Source of the DNA: Diospyros lotus
Lineage: Eukaryota > Streptophyta > Magnoliopsida > Ericales > Ebenaceae
Length of the DNA: 64,000 nt
Direction: 5' to 3'
NCBI RefSeq assembly: GCF_014633365.1
Contig: NC_068347.1
Coordinates: 25,956,493 to 26,020,492, forward strand
Shown: positions 25,901 to 37,208 of the stretch, one piece after another
Layout: every line of letters starts with the position of its first letter
Numbering within the stretch: the first letter of the stretch is position 1
Position numbers and translations under genes: made by a program
Notes under the pieces: model-generated
Told to the model about the DNA's origin: nothing
The model's input: only the letters and a program-made list of their open reading frames with translations
Databases searched by the model: none

Positions 25901-28900
25901 GGTTGCTTTCCCTTTGGCAACCTAACCAATTCCTAGGTTTGGTTCTTCTCTAGTGTTGCCATCTCTGCCTTCATGGCACTTTTCCAATTTTCATTACCTA
26001 ATGCTTCAGAAAAGATCTTTGGAATTGGAATGGTGTTTAGGTTGGTGAGGAAAGTTTTAGGTCCAGGAGACAAATTTGAGTAGGATATGAACAAGTGGAG
26101 AGGGTGTTTGGTACAAATCCTTGTTCCCTTTCTAATGGCAATAGGGAGATCAAGATTACTAGATCAGGTTGATTAGTGTAGGTGTAGGTTGATGGAGGAT
26201 GGATTGGATTCAAAAATAGAATGCAAGATTCAAGACATGGTTCAGATATTGTAGGCTTGTAGCCCACATAGGTGGAAGAACTGGTACCTTTCTTCTTGAA
26301 TACACCTGTAGTGGACCAAAAAAAGGTTGTAGATTTTTCTCTTGTATCATGCTTTGTGAGTCTTGTGAGATACAGACTAGCGGAGGCAAGGAAGATCAAG
26401 GAGGAACAAGTCTCAGTCTCTGTCTCTATCTTCCAAGAAGGCAATTTCCCCTTGAGGGTAAGGATGGTTAAAGTGGGAACTCTCCTCCACAAACCTTACA
26501 TCAGCTGAAACAAAAAATCTCTTGGTAGGAGGGTGAAAGCATTTATAGCCTTTTTGAGTGGAGGAATGCCCAACAAAGATACATTTGAGAGCCCGATGGT
26601 CAAATTTATCTTTATTAGGGGTGTGAATATGAACAAAACTTAGACAGCCAAAAACTTTGAGGGAGAGACCATTAGAAGCCTTGAACCTAGGAAAGGCCTT
26701 TGTGAGGAGATGAATCGGACCATGAGAATCAAGGCTTCAAGAAGGTAGCCAGTTAATAAGATATGTAGTTATTAAGACTGTTTCTCCCCAATATTGTTGA
26801 GGAACGTTATTATGAAAGAGAAAAGCGCTTGTAACAGCTAACATGTGACCATTTTTTCTCTCAATCACTCCATTTTGCTAAAGGGTATGAACACAAGAAG
26901 ACTCATGGATTATACTCCTTTTTTGGAAGAAAACAGACAAAGACTGATTAAAATAGTCTCTAGCATTGTCTGACCGAACTCTCTTTATTTCAACCCCAAA
27001 CTGAGTTTTAATCATGTTATAGAAAATTGGAAAAATTGTACACACTTCAAATTACCCGTGTGTAATCATCCATAGATAAGACAAACCATCGAGCCCCTAA
27101 GACATTAGAAACAAGAGGAGGACATTATATATCACTATGAATCAACGTAGATGGAAGAGAACTTATGTTATTATTAAGAGGAAACGAGACTCTCCTATGT
27201 TTTGCAAGCTCACGCACATCACAATGAAATTCTCTAACATCTTGTCTCTTGAATAATGAAGGAAACAACAATTTAAGAACCCTAAAAGATGGATGACCAA
27301 GACAAAAATGATGGAGCTAAAGCCTATTGTCACTGCCAAGCAAAGACAATAGCGGCCTTCTTGGTTCAGTGTGAATCAGTAGTCCACGATAGGAAAAATG
27401 GGAAGAAGAATAGGGAGAAAGGAGTTGAAAAGAGGGAAGAGAGATTGAGAGAGAAGTAAGAGATCTTTCTTGATTTTCAATAATCCTTCCCCGAGGGCCT
27501 TCGGGAGTATTTACAAGACCTTAGGGTGATGCTACCACACCAAATCACTTCCCTAGACGATTGCAAATGTCTTCTTTGTCCTATTCTAACCCAAGCATGT
27601 GGCCTCTCTCTTACTAATTCTCTAACAGAAATATTCCCCAATTATAACAGTAAAAGAAAAAGAATTATAGAAACTACAAATAGTAAAGGAAATACAAAAG
27701 GAGTTATAGCCACTAAGAAAAACAAAATTGTTGTAATAAGACCCGATCCATGACAATTCCCCCTACCTTAGCAGCTTCTTGTCCTCAAGAGATGCTAAGG
27801 AGACTGGCAACTCCCGGAAATTGCTGAAGGAGACTCGGCAAGTATTCCCAAATGCTGCTTCCCATAGCTCCATTTTGCCATTTCACCAAAACTTGTATAA
27901 GAGGAGCCCCTTGATTGTAGACCACCCTTCTATCCAATATGGCCTCTTGTTCATTGCCTTGATTCACTTCCTTAGGAAGAGAGGGTAATGCAAGACTCAC
28001 TTGTTAAGCCCCTGTTGATTTCTTCAACAATGATACATGGAACACTGGATGAATGTGTGTTCCTTCAGGTAATTGCAGACGATAGGCAACCCTTCCCACT
28101 CTTAACTGTTATAGGATACAACCCGAAATATCTTGGGCTAAGCTTAGACACTGGCCTTGGGGGCATGGATTTCAGATGAGGGTACCTTAGCTTTAGATAT
28201 ACCTTCTCTCTCACTTCAAACTTCCAGTCACTCCTCCTATCGGCACATTGCTTCATCCTATTCTAGGTTGACGCCAACTCTTGCTTGAGTTGTTGTAGAA
28301 CCACCCCCCTCCTTTGCTGTAAATACTCTTCAATCAAGGTTGTGGTAGGTTGCCCTCCTATTGCCGACAAGAGGGGAGATTTGTATCCAGAAAATGCTTC
28401 AAATGGGGACATTTTCAAAGAGGAGTGGTGGTTGGAGTTATACCACTGTTGGACTAAGGCTACCCACCTATGCCAACTCTTTGGCTGTAAAATACAAATG
28501 CATCTTAGATACGTCTCCAAAACTTGATTCACCCTCTCAATCTGCCCATCCAATTGGGGGTGATAGGCAGTTGACATTTTCAGTTTAGTACCCAAGGTCT
28601 TCATAAGCTCCTGCCAAAAGAGGCTCGTGAATATCTGATCTCTGTTAGAAATTATGGCTTCTAAAACCCCATACGCTACTACCACTTGGTCCATGAATAC
28701 TCTAGCTACTTCTTAGGTTGTATAGGGATGAGCTAGCCCTATAAAATGGGCAAACTTAGTTAGATGATCAACCACAACAAGAAGGTTGTCTTTACCTTCT
28801 GAACAGAGGATGTTAATGGGTTTGTGTTACAAGTGTGGTGACAAGTATAGTTGGTCATCAGTGTAAGAGGCATCTGCTATATATGGAAGGGGAAGATGAG

Positions 28901-31900
28901 GGCAGAGCAGGTGACATTGAAGAAGATGAGAAAGAAGAAAAGGGGGGAAGTGGTAGAGAGCTCAACTGAGGAGGAACAGGGACAAGAAGGGGGTGAGATA
29001 TCTTTCCATGCACTCAGAGGAGGCCCAACGGGAAAGATCATCAAGGTGAAAAGGCAAGTGGGTAAGAAGAAATTGATGGTGCTGATAGATAGTGGCAGCA
29101 CCCATAGCTTCTTAAACGAAGCCACTGCCACTTAGTTGAAGTGTAAGATGACAAACACCACCCCACTATCGGTGACTGTAGCTAATGGCCAAAAAATGTA
29201 TAGCCACTGCAAGTGTGTGGATTTCAGATGGATGATGCAAGGGCAAGAATTCAGAGCTGACTTAAGAATCCTAGAACTGGGGGGATGTGACATCGTTTTA
29301 GGGGTTGACTGGATGAGAATAGTCAGTCCACTAACATTCGATTTTAATAAGCTAGAAGTTACCATGGAGATGGAAGGCAGGAAGTTAACATTGGTGGGCA
29401 GCTTGGAACATGGGGAGTGTAAAATGATTAAGGGAAGGAAATTGCATAAGCTAATATAGTACAAAGGGGGGCAGATTTCACAGCTATACTCAATACATGC
29501 AGTGGATTGGGAGGGAGTAGTAATGGAAGAGGAAGAAAAGGAGTCTCAAACAACTGAAGGCCTGATCACTAACTCAAGTCATACTAAGGTACAAACGCCT
29601 GATAGCTTACACTTACTTTTGGAAGAATTTAAGGATTTCTTTATTAAACCTAACTCCCTACCACCCCAAAGACCATTGGACCACTCCATACACCTCAAGC
29701 CCAAAACCACACCAATAAATATTCGAGCTTACAAATATTCACCCATACAAAAAGCAGAAATAGAAAAGCAAGTCTCAAACATGCTAGCCACCTCTTTCAT
29801 CCAACCTAGTCAAGGCCCATTTGCATCCCCAATCTTACTTATAAAGAAAAATGATAGATCATGAAGATTTTGTGTTGACTACCGTCAACTCAACTCTAAT
29901 GCCATCCAAAATAAATTCCCCATACCCCTCATTGATGACTTGCTAGATGAATTATCCGGAGCCAAAATTTTCTCTAAATTAGACCTGAGATCCGGATATC
30001 ATCAAATCCGGATGAAACCCTTTAATACCCAAAATGGCCTTCCATACTCATCAAGGGCTATATGAGTTTGTTGTCATGATTTTTGGACTTACAAATACCC
30101 CATCTACTTTTCAAACCCTAATGAACCGAATCTTTAACCCTTATCTGAGGAAGTTTATCTTAGTCTTCTTTGATGACATCCTTATATATAGCCCCAGCTT
30201 TGAACAGCATTTAGCCCACCTCAGAACCACATTCGAGATCCTTAAATCTAACCAGCTATATGTTAAGCTATCTAAGTGTACTTTTGCTAAGAAGGAGGTG
30301 GGATACTTGGGCCATGTAATCTCTGGAGAGGGGGTTAAGACAAACCCTAGATAGGTCACAACAATGGTGGAGTGACCTAGACCTCTAACGATGAAAGAAC
30401 TTAGAGGATTCTTGGGGTTAACAGGCTACCACATGAAGTTCATAAGAAACAATGGAATCATTAGTAGGCCCATGATTGAACTCCTGAAGAAAGATAGCTT
30501 CCACTGGAACCCTAAAGCTAAGGCAACCTTTTTGGCAAGGTAGTTAAAATCGGGATTTTAAGTGGGATCGAAAAAGGGTCCGTAAAATCGAATCGTAAAA
30601 TCGTAAGATTTTAGAGATAATTAAAAATACCCTTTAATTTTTGTAAATATATATTTACAATAATATAATTTTATAGAAAATGAATTAATATCATTTAATA
30701 ACCTGATTATTCCTTATTATAGCTCAAAAGATGATGTTTCCAAAATATAACTCAAAAACTAGTAGGTTGGTATAGGCAATTTAGAGGTAAAATATAGCTT
30801 AAAATTCTTTAGAGGATGCTTCCAATGTCTTCCATCATATTTAAGTTACAATTTTTACTTGATTTAACATTGATTAAATCAAGTAAAAACTCGATTCAGG
30901 GTTGGGTGGTCCATTAATTAATTACCTGTTTGTCTTGATTTACTTATACAATCAATGTTAAATCAAGTTTCAATTCAGAGGCAAAATATAGCAATTCGTT
31001 GCATAAGTTTCAATGTCAGATGCTATGTGACATTCAGACATTTGAAACATCCTCTAAATTGCAACTTAAATCAATGGAGGTGTCTCTAAATCGTAAAATC
31101 GTTTGAGGGGTTTTGAAGCGTAAAATCATAAAATCATATACGTAAAATCGAGATTTTATAGGATTTTACCTCAAATTAGATTTTACATGGGATTTGAATC
31201 GTTTGGGGGTTTTCAAAGCGTAAAATCATATACATAAAATCAGGATTTTAACAATAATGCTTCTTGGCACTCAAGACGGCAATGACACAAGCCCCTATAT
31301 TGGCTCTTCCAGACTTCTCCAAAACATTCTTAATGGAGACTGATGCCAATGAAAACGAAATAGGAGCAGTGCTCATGCAACAGGGTGGACCTCTAGCCTA
31401 CATCAGTCAGGCTTTGGCTCCAAGACACTTGGGGTTAAGTGTCTATGATAAGGAGCTGATGGCAGTGCTAAGAGTAGTGGATAAATGGAGGCACTACCTT
31501 GAGGGCAACCCTTTCGTGATTAAAATCAATCATGAAAGTCTACAGTTTCTATCACAACAAAGACTGCAAACTCAATTAGAAAAGAAGGGGGTATCTAAGC
31601 TAATGGGGTTAGACTACACTATCCTTTACCGTAAGGGCAAGGAGAATGTAGTAGTAGATGCTCTATCTAGGAGGGAGGAAAGAGGCAGTTGCCAAGCAAT
31701 CACAACAGTGGTGCCTAAATGGGAAAAGGAGATAGCAAGGAGTTATGATTAGACAAAGTGGGTAAAGGATCTTCTGTCCCAACTTACTATTCAGCCTTCA
31801 GGTAGTCATGGATATTCTCTATCCAATGGCTTGATCATATTCAATGGGAGACTAGTGGTAGGAGACGATAAGGAGTCGAGGGAAAGGATCCTAAGGACCT

Positions 31901-34900
31901 TACATTGCTCCCCATTGGGTGGGCATTCAGGGATAAGAGCTACAAATCATAAGGTGATGCAGTTGTTCTTCTGGCCAAAACAAAAGAAAGATGTTGTTGA
32001 GTTTGTGTTGTCCTCTATACAACATGCCAACGTTATAAACATGAACAAGTGTCCTACCAGGGCCTACTACAACCATTGGCCATCCCTGAGCAAGCATGGG
32101 AAGGAATCTCAATGGACTTTGTGGAGGGGCTACCTAAATTTGAAGTAAAGGATGTGATATTAGCAGTGTTGAACTGGCTAACTAAGTTTGCCCACTTCAT
32201 CAGCCTCACACATCCCTTTTTAGCCCAAAAGGTGGCAAGGACATTCTTGGATTCAGTAGGAAAACTTCATGGGGTGTCCAAATCAATTGTGTCTAACAAG
32301 GACAAGATCTTTACTAGCCATTTCTAGCAAGAATTATTCAAAAACTTGGGGGTAGGGCTACATATGTCTACTGCTTATCATCCTCAATCTGATGGCCAAA
32401 TTAAGAGGGTCAACCAGTGTTTGGAAGCTTACATAAGGTGCATGTGCTTCACTAAGCCAAAAAGTTGGAACTGATGGTTGTCATTAGCTCAATGGTGGTA
32501 TAACTCCTGCTTTCACAATTCCATCAAGAGAAGTCCCTTTGAAGCAGTGTTTGGGTATAAACCTCCTATCTTACTAGCAATATCTAATTCCACCATAACC
32601 ATGGCAATGATAGAACAATATTTGCAACAAAGGCAGGAGATACTAACTATACTTAAGAAGGAGTTGGCCACAGCCTAGAATAGGATGAATCAGAAAGTTG
32701 ACAAGCGAAGGAGTGACAAGGCATTCGAAGTAGGTGACGGGGTATATCTTAAGGTGAAAAGGTTCCTACAACAATCTTTTACAACCACTCCAACATCTAA
32801 ACTCAACCTTAAGTACTTCGAGCCCTATACCATCGAATCAAAGATGGGAAGAGTGGCTTATAAACTGAAATTACCCCAAGGAGTCAATGCACACCCAGTG
32901 TTCCATGTTTCATTGTTGAAGAGATCTATGAACCTGATGCTACTACCAGCCAACATCTATCAGCTATGAGGGAAGAACTGGAAGAGGCTTTGGAGCCTAA
33001 AGCCATATTAGATAAAAGGGCGATTTACCAGGGTGAAGTTCCCCTGACACAAGTATTGGTATAATGGTCACAATTGCAACCAAACCATACCACTTGGGAG
33101 TACCTTCCGAAGCTGTTGAAACAATTTCCAAGAAGCCACAGGCCTACTCTAAATTCTTGAGGCCAATAATGGGTTTTGAAGGGCAGGGGAATGTCACGAC
33201 CCGAGGGACTTTTTGAAAAAAAAATTGAAATGTAATGGCATTAGCCAACTGTGTTGATTGTCAATTGTACCCCTCGGTAATGTTGCTAACCGCAGGGAAG
33301 AGCCTATATAAGGCTAAGTAGATTGAGCATGGGAATTCATGTGAAGTACTATCATAATTCTTTCCCTCCTATTTTCTTTCCCTATCAATTCTCTCTCTCG
33401 ATTTCTTTCAAACTCTCCCTCCAAAACTCTCTCTCTCTCTCTCTCTCGATCCTTCTAATTCTCTATAAATTCAAGTCTCATCCGAGAGACTTGACAAAAT
33501 CCACCCCTTCAAAAATTATACAGTCAAGCTCACCCAAGTAATTCACATTATAGCAACAGCAAGATACATTCTTCCGTTCCTTTTCCCGCTTTGGCCACTT
33601 GCCTCTACAAGAGAGAATCCAAAAATCACTAGATCTAGTGACCTTGGCCCTTGGTAAAATTCACCAGTTCACTAGTCTAATGAGTCTCATCTTATGGTAA
33701 AGTTTGTTAAGCAAGAATGCCACTCTCTAAAACATGGAACAAATTTTCAATTCCACATAAGTTAGACCATGAGTTCAGGTCTAAATGTCATTCCACTCAA
33801 AAATAGTGAAGAAGTTAAGAACAGCACTCTCCATCAAAAGGAGCAAACTTCAGCATAGGAGTTCAAGTTAAAGGACAACAGTCAAAAAGCCCATTATTAG
33901 GTTACGGGGGAGAAGAAAAAGTAGAGAACACAATTTCTACAAGGTCATATATGGATTATCTGGTTGCAAACTAGTATTAATTATTGTCTAAATAACTAAA
34001 TTGAAAGTGTACTATATCAACAAGGGCAATCCTACATCTGTGTAAAAGCTGCAGAGCTATAATTTTCAAACAACGCACATTTTTCTAGCTGTGAAGTTTT
34101 TACAGTGCAATGTACTACTTGAATTTCTAAGTGCTTTTCTCATACAAAATTAGCAAGATGGTTGAGCTAAAAGAATGGTGATTCACCACCTGAAACAGTT
34201 GCGCCAACATATTAGAATCACGTCGGATGTGCTGCTGGAAAGCTGCAGGGTTTATAGCAGACCCATCTGGATTGAAGCCCAAGTCATTGGTAGGTGCACT
34301 GGAAATATTTTATTGCATATACATTAGCACAAAACCATAACATCAATTCAATGCAAATTTGAAGCAGAACCCAAAGTTGAAGGCTGAAGTATGAGGATAA
34401 GACAGTAAGATGATAAAATCATCCCAAACTGAGGGCATAGCAACAAGTATTACATGAAACATTTATAAAGCTTCAAATGCAGGGTATTTAAGAATTATGA
34501 AACACATATGGGCTGTTTAGTTGTGGAAAACAACCCTAGTTTTCTAGAAAATTACTTAACAAAAAGAGGAAATTAGAAAACTGGTTCAAATACAAAAAAA
34601 AAAAAATCAAATAGAAAATGGAGATTTGGAAAATGCAACTTTCCAAAATTGAAATGAACCTGGAAAACTTATAAAAAAAGTTTTTTAAAGTTTTTCTTAC
34701 CAATTTGGAGGTTTATAAAACACGATTTCCCAAATTTTTTGCAGAAATCATCTACATCTCCTTCTTGAACGCGTTTTCAGATTTTATACAGAAAATGAAA
34801 GTTAGAGACTTTATAAAAAATTGGAGAATGGAGATACAACACTGGAGATCATTTTAAATTAGAGTGACATGGATATGAACTGCGTAAGGTGCCAAAACCA

Positions 34901-35603
34901 AGCTCGGTGATCTATGGCTTTCCCCCTTTTCAATTATGCTAGCTCTAATTTAAAATGCAGTGTCAACCATGCCTCAAATTCTACTAAGAAATTCTATTCC
35001 ACTAAATAAATAAATTTCCTTTTGACATATTTCATATTACACATCTTACTAAATTTGTGATGGCATAATATTCAAGCTTGCGAGGAAACCACAAAAATCA
35101 TCGTTGTTTCACCAAGTCACCTAACATTAATTATGCTTATTAGAGTTCAACGGAATACCTAGACGAAGAGAGTGAGACCATCATCACTAAATCGCCATCC
35201 TGAACACCAAGAGCACTCAGTTTCTCTGCATTCCTCATCTCCTTCCCGTTGTAAAGCAGCTGCTGTTGCTGAAGCGGCACTCGCGTCTGCTCACATTACA
35301 AACTCCACAAAGCTCAATCCTTTATATTCATATAAAACTTAAATGTAGATAAGGAGAGAGACATTGAGAAGCCAGATAAAAGGGATTTCAATTCACCTCG
35401 ACCTCGAGCAGAGCTTTCAAGTTCTCCACCTGCCAACAAGACAACAAATTGCGTCGAAACAGGTAAAAAGCTAAACGCGGATGAAGAATTAAATAGATGG
35501 AGCTAGGAATGAAAGAAGAAGTTCAACTAGGGTTTACAGATTCGTCTCGATCGACGTCTAGTGTGACGATCTGCTCATCGGCAGTCATTACAGTGATCTT
35601 CAT
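10996..35603 (-). CDS. DDI1: DDI1-like ubiquitin shuttle and aspartyl protease, 16 exons
   Basis: DDI1 binds ubiquitinated proteins and the proteasome and cleaves substrates with a retroviral-type protease domain. Exons in transcript order: 35603-35538, 35429-35397, 35286-35159, 34298-34190, 23542-23426, 18558-18493, 17168-17106, 17020-16976, 16696-16635, 15533-15440, 13624-13532, 13446-13377, 13215-13145, 12469-12415, 11427-11405, 11124-10996. All have GT-AG borders and phases join to 407 residues, close to the Arabidopsis length. Domains: ubiquitin-like 1-76 (starts [18 protein letters not shown]); RDPELAQVL region from 113; linker with [18 protein letters not shown] near 156-173; protease about 180-315 with active site D213-S-G-A and the later [13 protein letters not shown] 366-407 ending SYLFGG. 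Intron 4 (10.6 kb) and intron 5 (4.9 kb) are swollen by retrotransposons, yet every exon and splice site is intact, so it is probably expressed. Confidence 0.95.
19439..19927 (-). pseudogene. Uncharacterised ORF of the non-autonomous LTR element, 3' part
   Basis: A 162-residue reading frame with ordinary amino-acid composition for its first 130 residues, including [19 protein letters not shown] and [20 protein letters not shown], then a very basic tail ([14 protein letters not shown]). I recognise no family. It resembles no retroviral enzyme and lacks a zinc knuckle. It ends close to the 3' LTR. It may be the C-terminal part of a longer protein now broken by frameshifts, together with the frames at 19946-20326, 20345-20575 and 20737-21193. 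Whether it was ever translated is unknown. Confidence 0.5.
19946..20575 (-). pseudogene. Acidic uncharacterised ORFs of the same element, middle part
   Basis: Two consecutive minus-strand frames, 20575-20345 (76 residues) and 20326-19946 (126 residues), are separated by a stop. They are rich in Glu and Asp (for example [15 protein letters not shown] and [17 protein letters not shown]) and contain a segment likely to be helical, [17 protein letters not shown]. Composition suggests one formerly continuous acidic protein. No family is recognised. They lie upstream of the 19927-19439 frame in the same element. Confidence 0.45.
20737..21193 (-). pseudogene. Coiled-coil-like ORFs of the same element with an internal repeat
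   Basis: Overlapping frames at 21193-20918 and 20994-20737. The first holds two copies of a short motif, [13 protein letters not shown] and [13 protein letters not shown], about 34 residues apart, pointing to an internal duplication. The second, with [18 protein letters not shown] followed by acidic and hydrophobic heptad-like spacing, could form a coiled coil. Position near the 5' end of the element would suit a gag-like structural protein, but I see no capsid or zinc-knuckle motif. Confidence 0.4.
23929..24201. repeat. Tandem duplication of about 138 bp in DDI1 intron 4
   Basis: Units at 23929-24066 and 24067 to about 24201 both run from TGTACA through ACTAACAAGTCTAGCACATACAGG to ATCATACAG, with scattered differences. 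This is host intron sequence duplicated locally, next to the copia LTR. Confidence 0.8.
24538..25940 (-). pseudogene. Copia reverse transcriptase and RNase H, broken
   Basis: Minus-strand reading from 25940 gives a copia RT start ([13 protein letters not shown]), then DVKNAFLHG, the catalytic LLVYVDD at about 25430, EYFLGIEV, the RNase H entry [10 protein letters not shown] with YTDANYA near 24950, [14 protein letters not shown] near 24700, and the terminal [11 protein letters not shown]. In-frame stops occur at several places, for example just after GIFIS near 25290 and between the two RNase H halves at about 24814. The order of conserved blocks is diagnostic of copia pol. Product would be non-functional. 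Confidence 0.9.
26037..27350 (-). pseudogene. Copia GAG-pre-integrase and integrase remnant
   Basis: On the minus strand the region encodes a [17 protein letters not shown] block (GAG-pre-integrase, near 27280), then pieces of the integrase core: a SMDDYTR-like segment near 27080, [10 protein letters not shown] near 26980, an ESSCVHT...QNGV..ERKN block near 26880 and [10 protein letters not shown] near 26580. The acidic residues of the DDE core are partly visible, but stops and frameshifts interrupt it. The 26037-26492 frame is the linker towards the reverse transcriptase. Confidence 0.8.
27370..28815 (-). mobile_element. 3' fragment of a Ty3/gypsy element, with 3' LTR
   Basis: The 3' LTR begins TGTCATGGATCGGG at 27755 (minus), next to a polypurine tract that is the complement of ATTCCCCCTACC, and extends to about 27370; its far end is not precise. 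Upstream on the minus strand are integrase and a chromodomain-like tail. Gag, protease, reverse transcriptase and RNase H of this copy are absent. At about 28815 it abuts, head to head, a different gypsy fragment on the plus strand. Confidence 0.8.
27785..28800 (-). pseudogene. Gypsy integrase C-terminal half and chromodomain-like tail
   Basis: From 28800 down the frames show a [16 protein letters not shown] integrase segment, [29 protein letters not shown] with the catalytic Glu context, [25 protein letters not shown]-like linker, and finally [19 protein letters not shown] with WEYLP, matching the chromodomain-like end of plant chromoviruses. Stops split the sequence at about 28262 and 28000. 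Not functional. Confidence 0.82.
28820..30530 (+). pseudogene. Gypsy gag zinc knuckle, protease and reverse transcriptase, broken
   Basis: The order is CYKCGDKY zinc knuckle near 28825, aspartic protease [12 protein letters not shown] near 29080, [11 protein letters not shown] near 29285, then the RT entry [13 protein letters not shown] near 29665, FCVDYRQLN near 29868, [14 protein letters not shown] near 29975 and the catalytic FFDDILIYS near 30170, followed by [12 protein letters not shown] near 30395. In-frame stops occur at about 29133, 29457, 29862 and 30352, so no intact polyprotein remains. Confidence 0.9.
30536..31259. mobile_element. Non-autonomous hAT-like element, copy 1
   Basis: A 724-bp insert begins CAAGGTAGTTAAAATCGGG, and its right end, read in complement, starts CATTATTGTTAAAATCC. 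It is flanked by CTTTTTGG (30528-30535) and CTTCTTGG (31260-31267), an 8-bp duplication with one mismatch, and interrupts the gypsy RNase H exactly there. Terminal CA and 8-bp duplications suggest hAT. The interior is AT-rich with many AAAATCG words and no coding. Copy 2 is at 42830-43669. Confidence 0.82.
31260..33160 (+). pseudogene. Gypsy RNase H, integrase and chromodomain-like tail, broken
   Basis: RNase H starts at [19 protein letters not shown], has [13 protein letters not shown], and ends [17 protein letters not shown]. Integrase follows with the His-containing [22 protein letters not shown] in the core near 32115, [17 protein letters not shown] near 32368 and [19 protein letters not shown] near 32500. 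The tail shows [19 protein letters not shown] near 32855 and WEYLP near 33100. Stops at about 31750, 32325 and 32473 break the frame. Confidence 0.88.
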
Positions 35604-37208
35604 CTTCCCCGGTTGAATTCGACTCGTTAAAATCTTGTGTAGAAAGAGGTCTTTTGGTTCTCCTCGCCCTGCTTATAGCTTGGCTTGTTCCCAAAGAATT
35701 CTCGGATCGAATTGACCAGTGTCCGGATCCAAGAACACTCCGTTTCTTTTCTGAATTCGGATCGTCCGCCCCAATTCGATCTCAACTTATTCACGACACA
35801 CTTGTCGATTGCAATTTAACATGACGCTTACTTGTGATCGTTTATTTCCTTGCAAGGAAAACATCCAAGGATTCAATTTCGATTAAATTTATTAGTTCGG
35901 TTCAATTCTGTCGACGTTCAAAATTGGTCGACAGATATTTGTTAACCCGTACTTGTATGGTAAATTCGAGAAATGGATAATGAGGTAACTGGTTTGTTTC
36001 GTCGAGCCGACCGCCCGTCCCTACGAGGTACTCCGAAGGTCAAGTTAGTGAACGAGCAAGCGAAAATCTTGGATGTTTTTAGGTTAGTCGTAAAGAGTAC
36101 ATACCGTGGCCCTTAAGAGGGTTGGTTGATATATACATCAACAAAATGCTTTCTTGCCTGCTCCGTATGTGTAGAGGTGATGGGATGGAATAGCCGGCAT
36201 GGTGTCTCTACCGCGGCGAGGTGTCGACGAGACCCTCATTAATGAGGATGGGATCTCCCATGCTGATGGGATATGTCATTAATGAGAATGGGATTTCAGG
36301 AGAATATTTGGAAATCCAGTTGCGACTGTAATGATGTTGTTGCCAGAAAGCCAAGATGGGACTAGCATAGGCCGGTGAGATGGGCCAAGAGAATGGGCCC
36401 AAGGGGCCCAGTCAAGGCGGCCCTTGGCTTGCCGGTATGTCGCAACACACGCCTCTTCTGTGATGCGAGCTTACGAGCTAAGCTGACGAGCTATGAAGGT
36501 CACTGGGAACTCGCCCAGAGTGTAGCCGGGGGCCATTTGAATATGCCAAAGAGTTAGAGATGCTACTGGGAGCTCGCTTGCCCCCGATGTTTGACCCCGA
36601 GCTTCAGCACTATTCGAGCTCGTTTTAACGAGCTCAGTTCGATCTATTGGGCCTCGGACGTTTGGGTCAAATCATCATGTTAAGTTCGGCCCACACAGAG
36701 TGAAGCGATAAATACCCATAACAGATTCGATTCAGTTAATTTTTCTTAAAAGTAAGATTTTTAATTTTTGATTAGGTTTTTTAGTTAGAATAATTAAAAG
36801 TAATTAAATTTTAAAACGATATTATTTTGATAATTATAAAATGATGTTATTTTTAAAAAATTTATATATTTTTTATTAATTATTTCAATTTTTGATATTT
36901 CTTCAATTTAATCGATTCGATTTAATTTATATGATTCAGGTTTAGTTTTTTTATTATTAATTAGTTTGATTTTTCAGGTTAATCGGTTGGTTCGATCGAT
37001 TTTCCTCCTCTGTTCAATTTAATCAGTTGGTAAATTTTTGTAATTATTATTTTTTAGCACATATTAAGTAAATCTCATAGGTTAGTTTTAATTATATTTT
37101 CATAATAAATTATTTTAATAATAACAAAAATGTCCAAACTAATTTGTTTGATCGCGGACATTCATAAGACCTTCAAAAATTCAAATGATCATAAATGTCT
37201 AAATAACC
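35604..37208. other. DDI1 upstream region and unassigned repeat-like DNA
   Basis: The first few hundred bases are the likely DDI1 promoter and 5' leader. From about 35980 to 36700 the base composition becomes mixed and LTR-like (GTACTCCGAAGGTCAAGTTAG near 36030; GAGCTCG-rich DNA near 36600), suggesting a solo LTR, but I could not fix TG...CA ends or a duplication. The short ORF at 36208-36402 has no recognisable features. Confidence 0.4.

Larger units (their letters stand above)
24260..27370 (-). mobile_element. Decayed Ty1/copia retrotransposon, 5' part missing
   Basis: Reading on the minus strand, integrase, reverse transcriptase and RNase H occur in copia order, followed by a polypurine tract (complement of CTCCCCCTCAA) and a short LTR at about 24482-24260 starting TGTTAGAAATACC. 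No 5' LTR, gag or protease is evident; the upstream end runs into a gypsy LTR near 27370. It lies in DDI1 intron 4 in the same orientation as the gene, so its LTR could supply a polyadenylation site to the host transcript. Confidence 0.88.
28816..33570 (+). mobile_element. Ty3/gypsy chromovirus-like element lacking 5' LTR and most of gag
   Basis: The plus-strand order is zinc knuckle, protease, reverse transcriptase, RNase H (split by a 724-bp hAT-like insert), integrase, chromodomain-like tail, polypurine tract GGGCAGGGGAA, and a 3' LTR beginning TGTCACGACCCG at 33192 and ending near 33570. The LTR has a CTATATAAGG box near 33303 and a CT-rich region near 33430. The 5' LTR is missing; the left edge meets the oppositely oriented gypsy fragment. 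It lies in DDI1 intron 4, antisense to the gene. Confidence 0.87.

Noticed and set aside
24260..33570. Endogenous viral sequence
   Set aside because: Domain order is that of copia and gypsy retrotransposons with LTRs; no envelope, movement-protein or coat-protein gene is seen.
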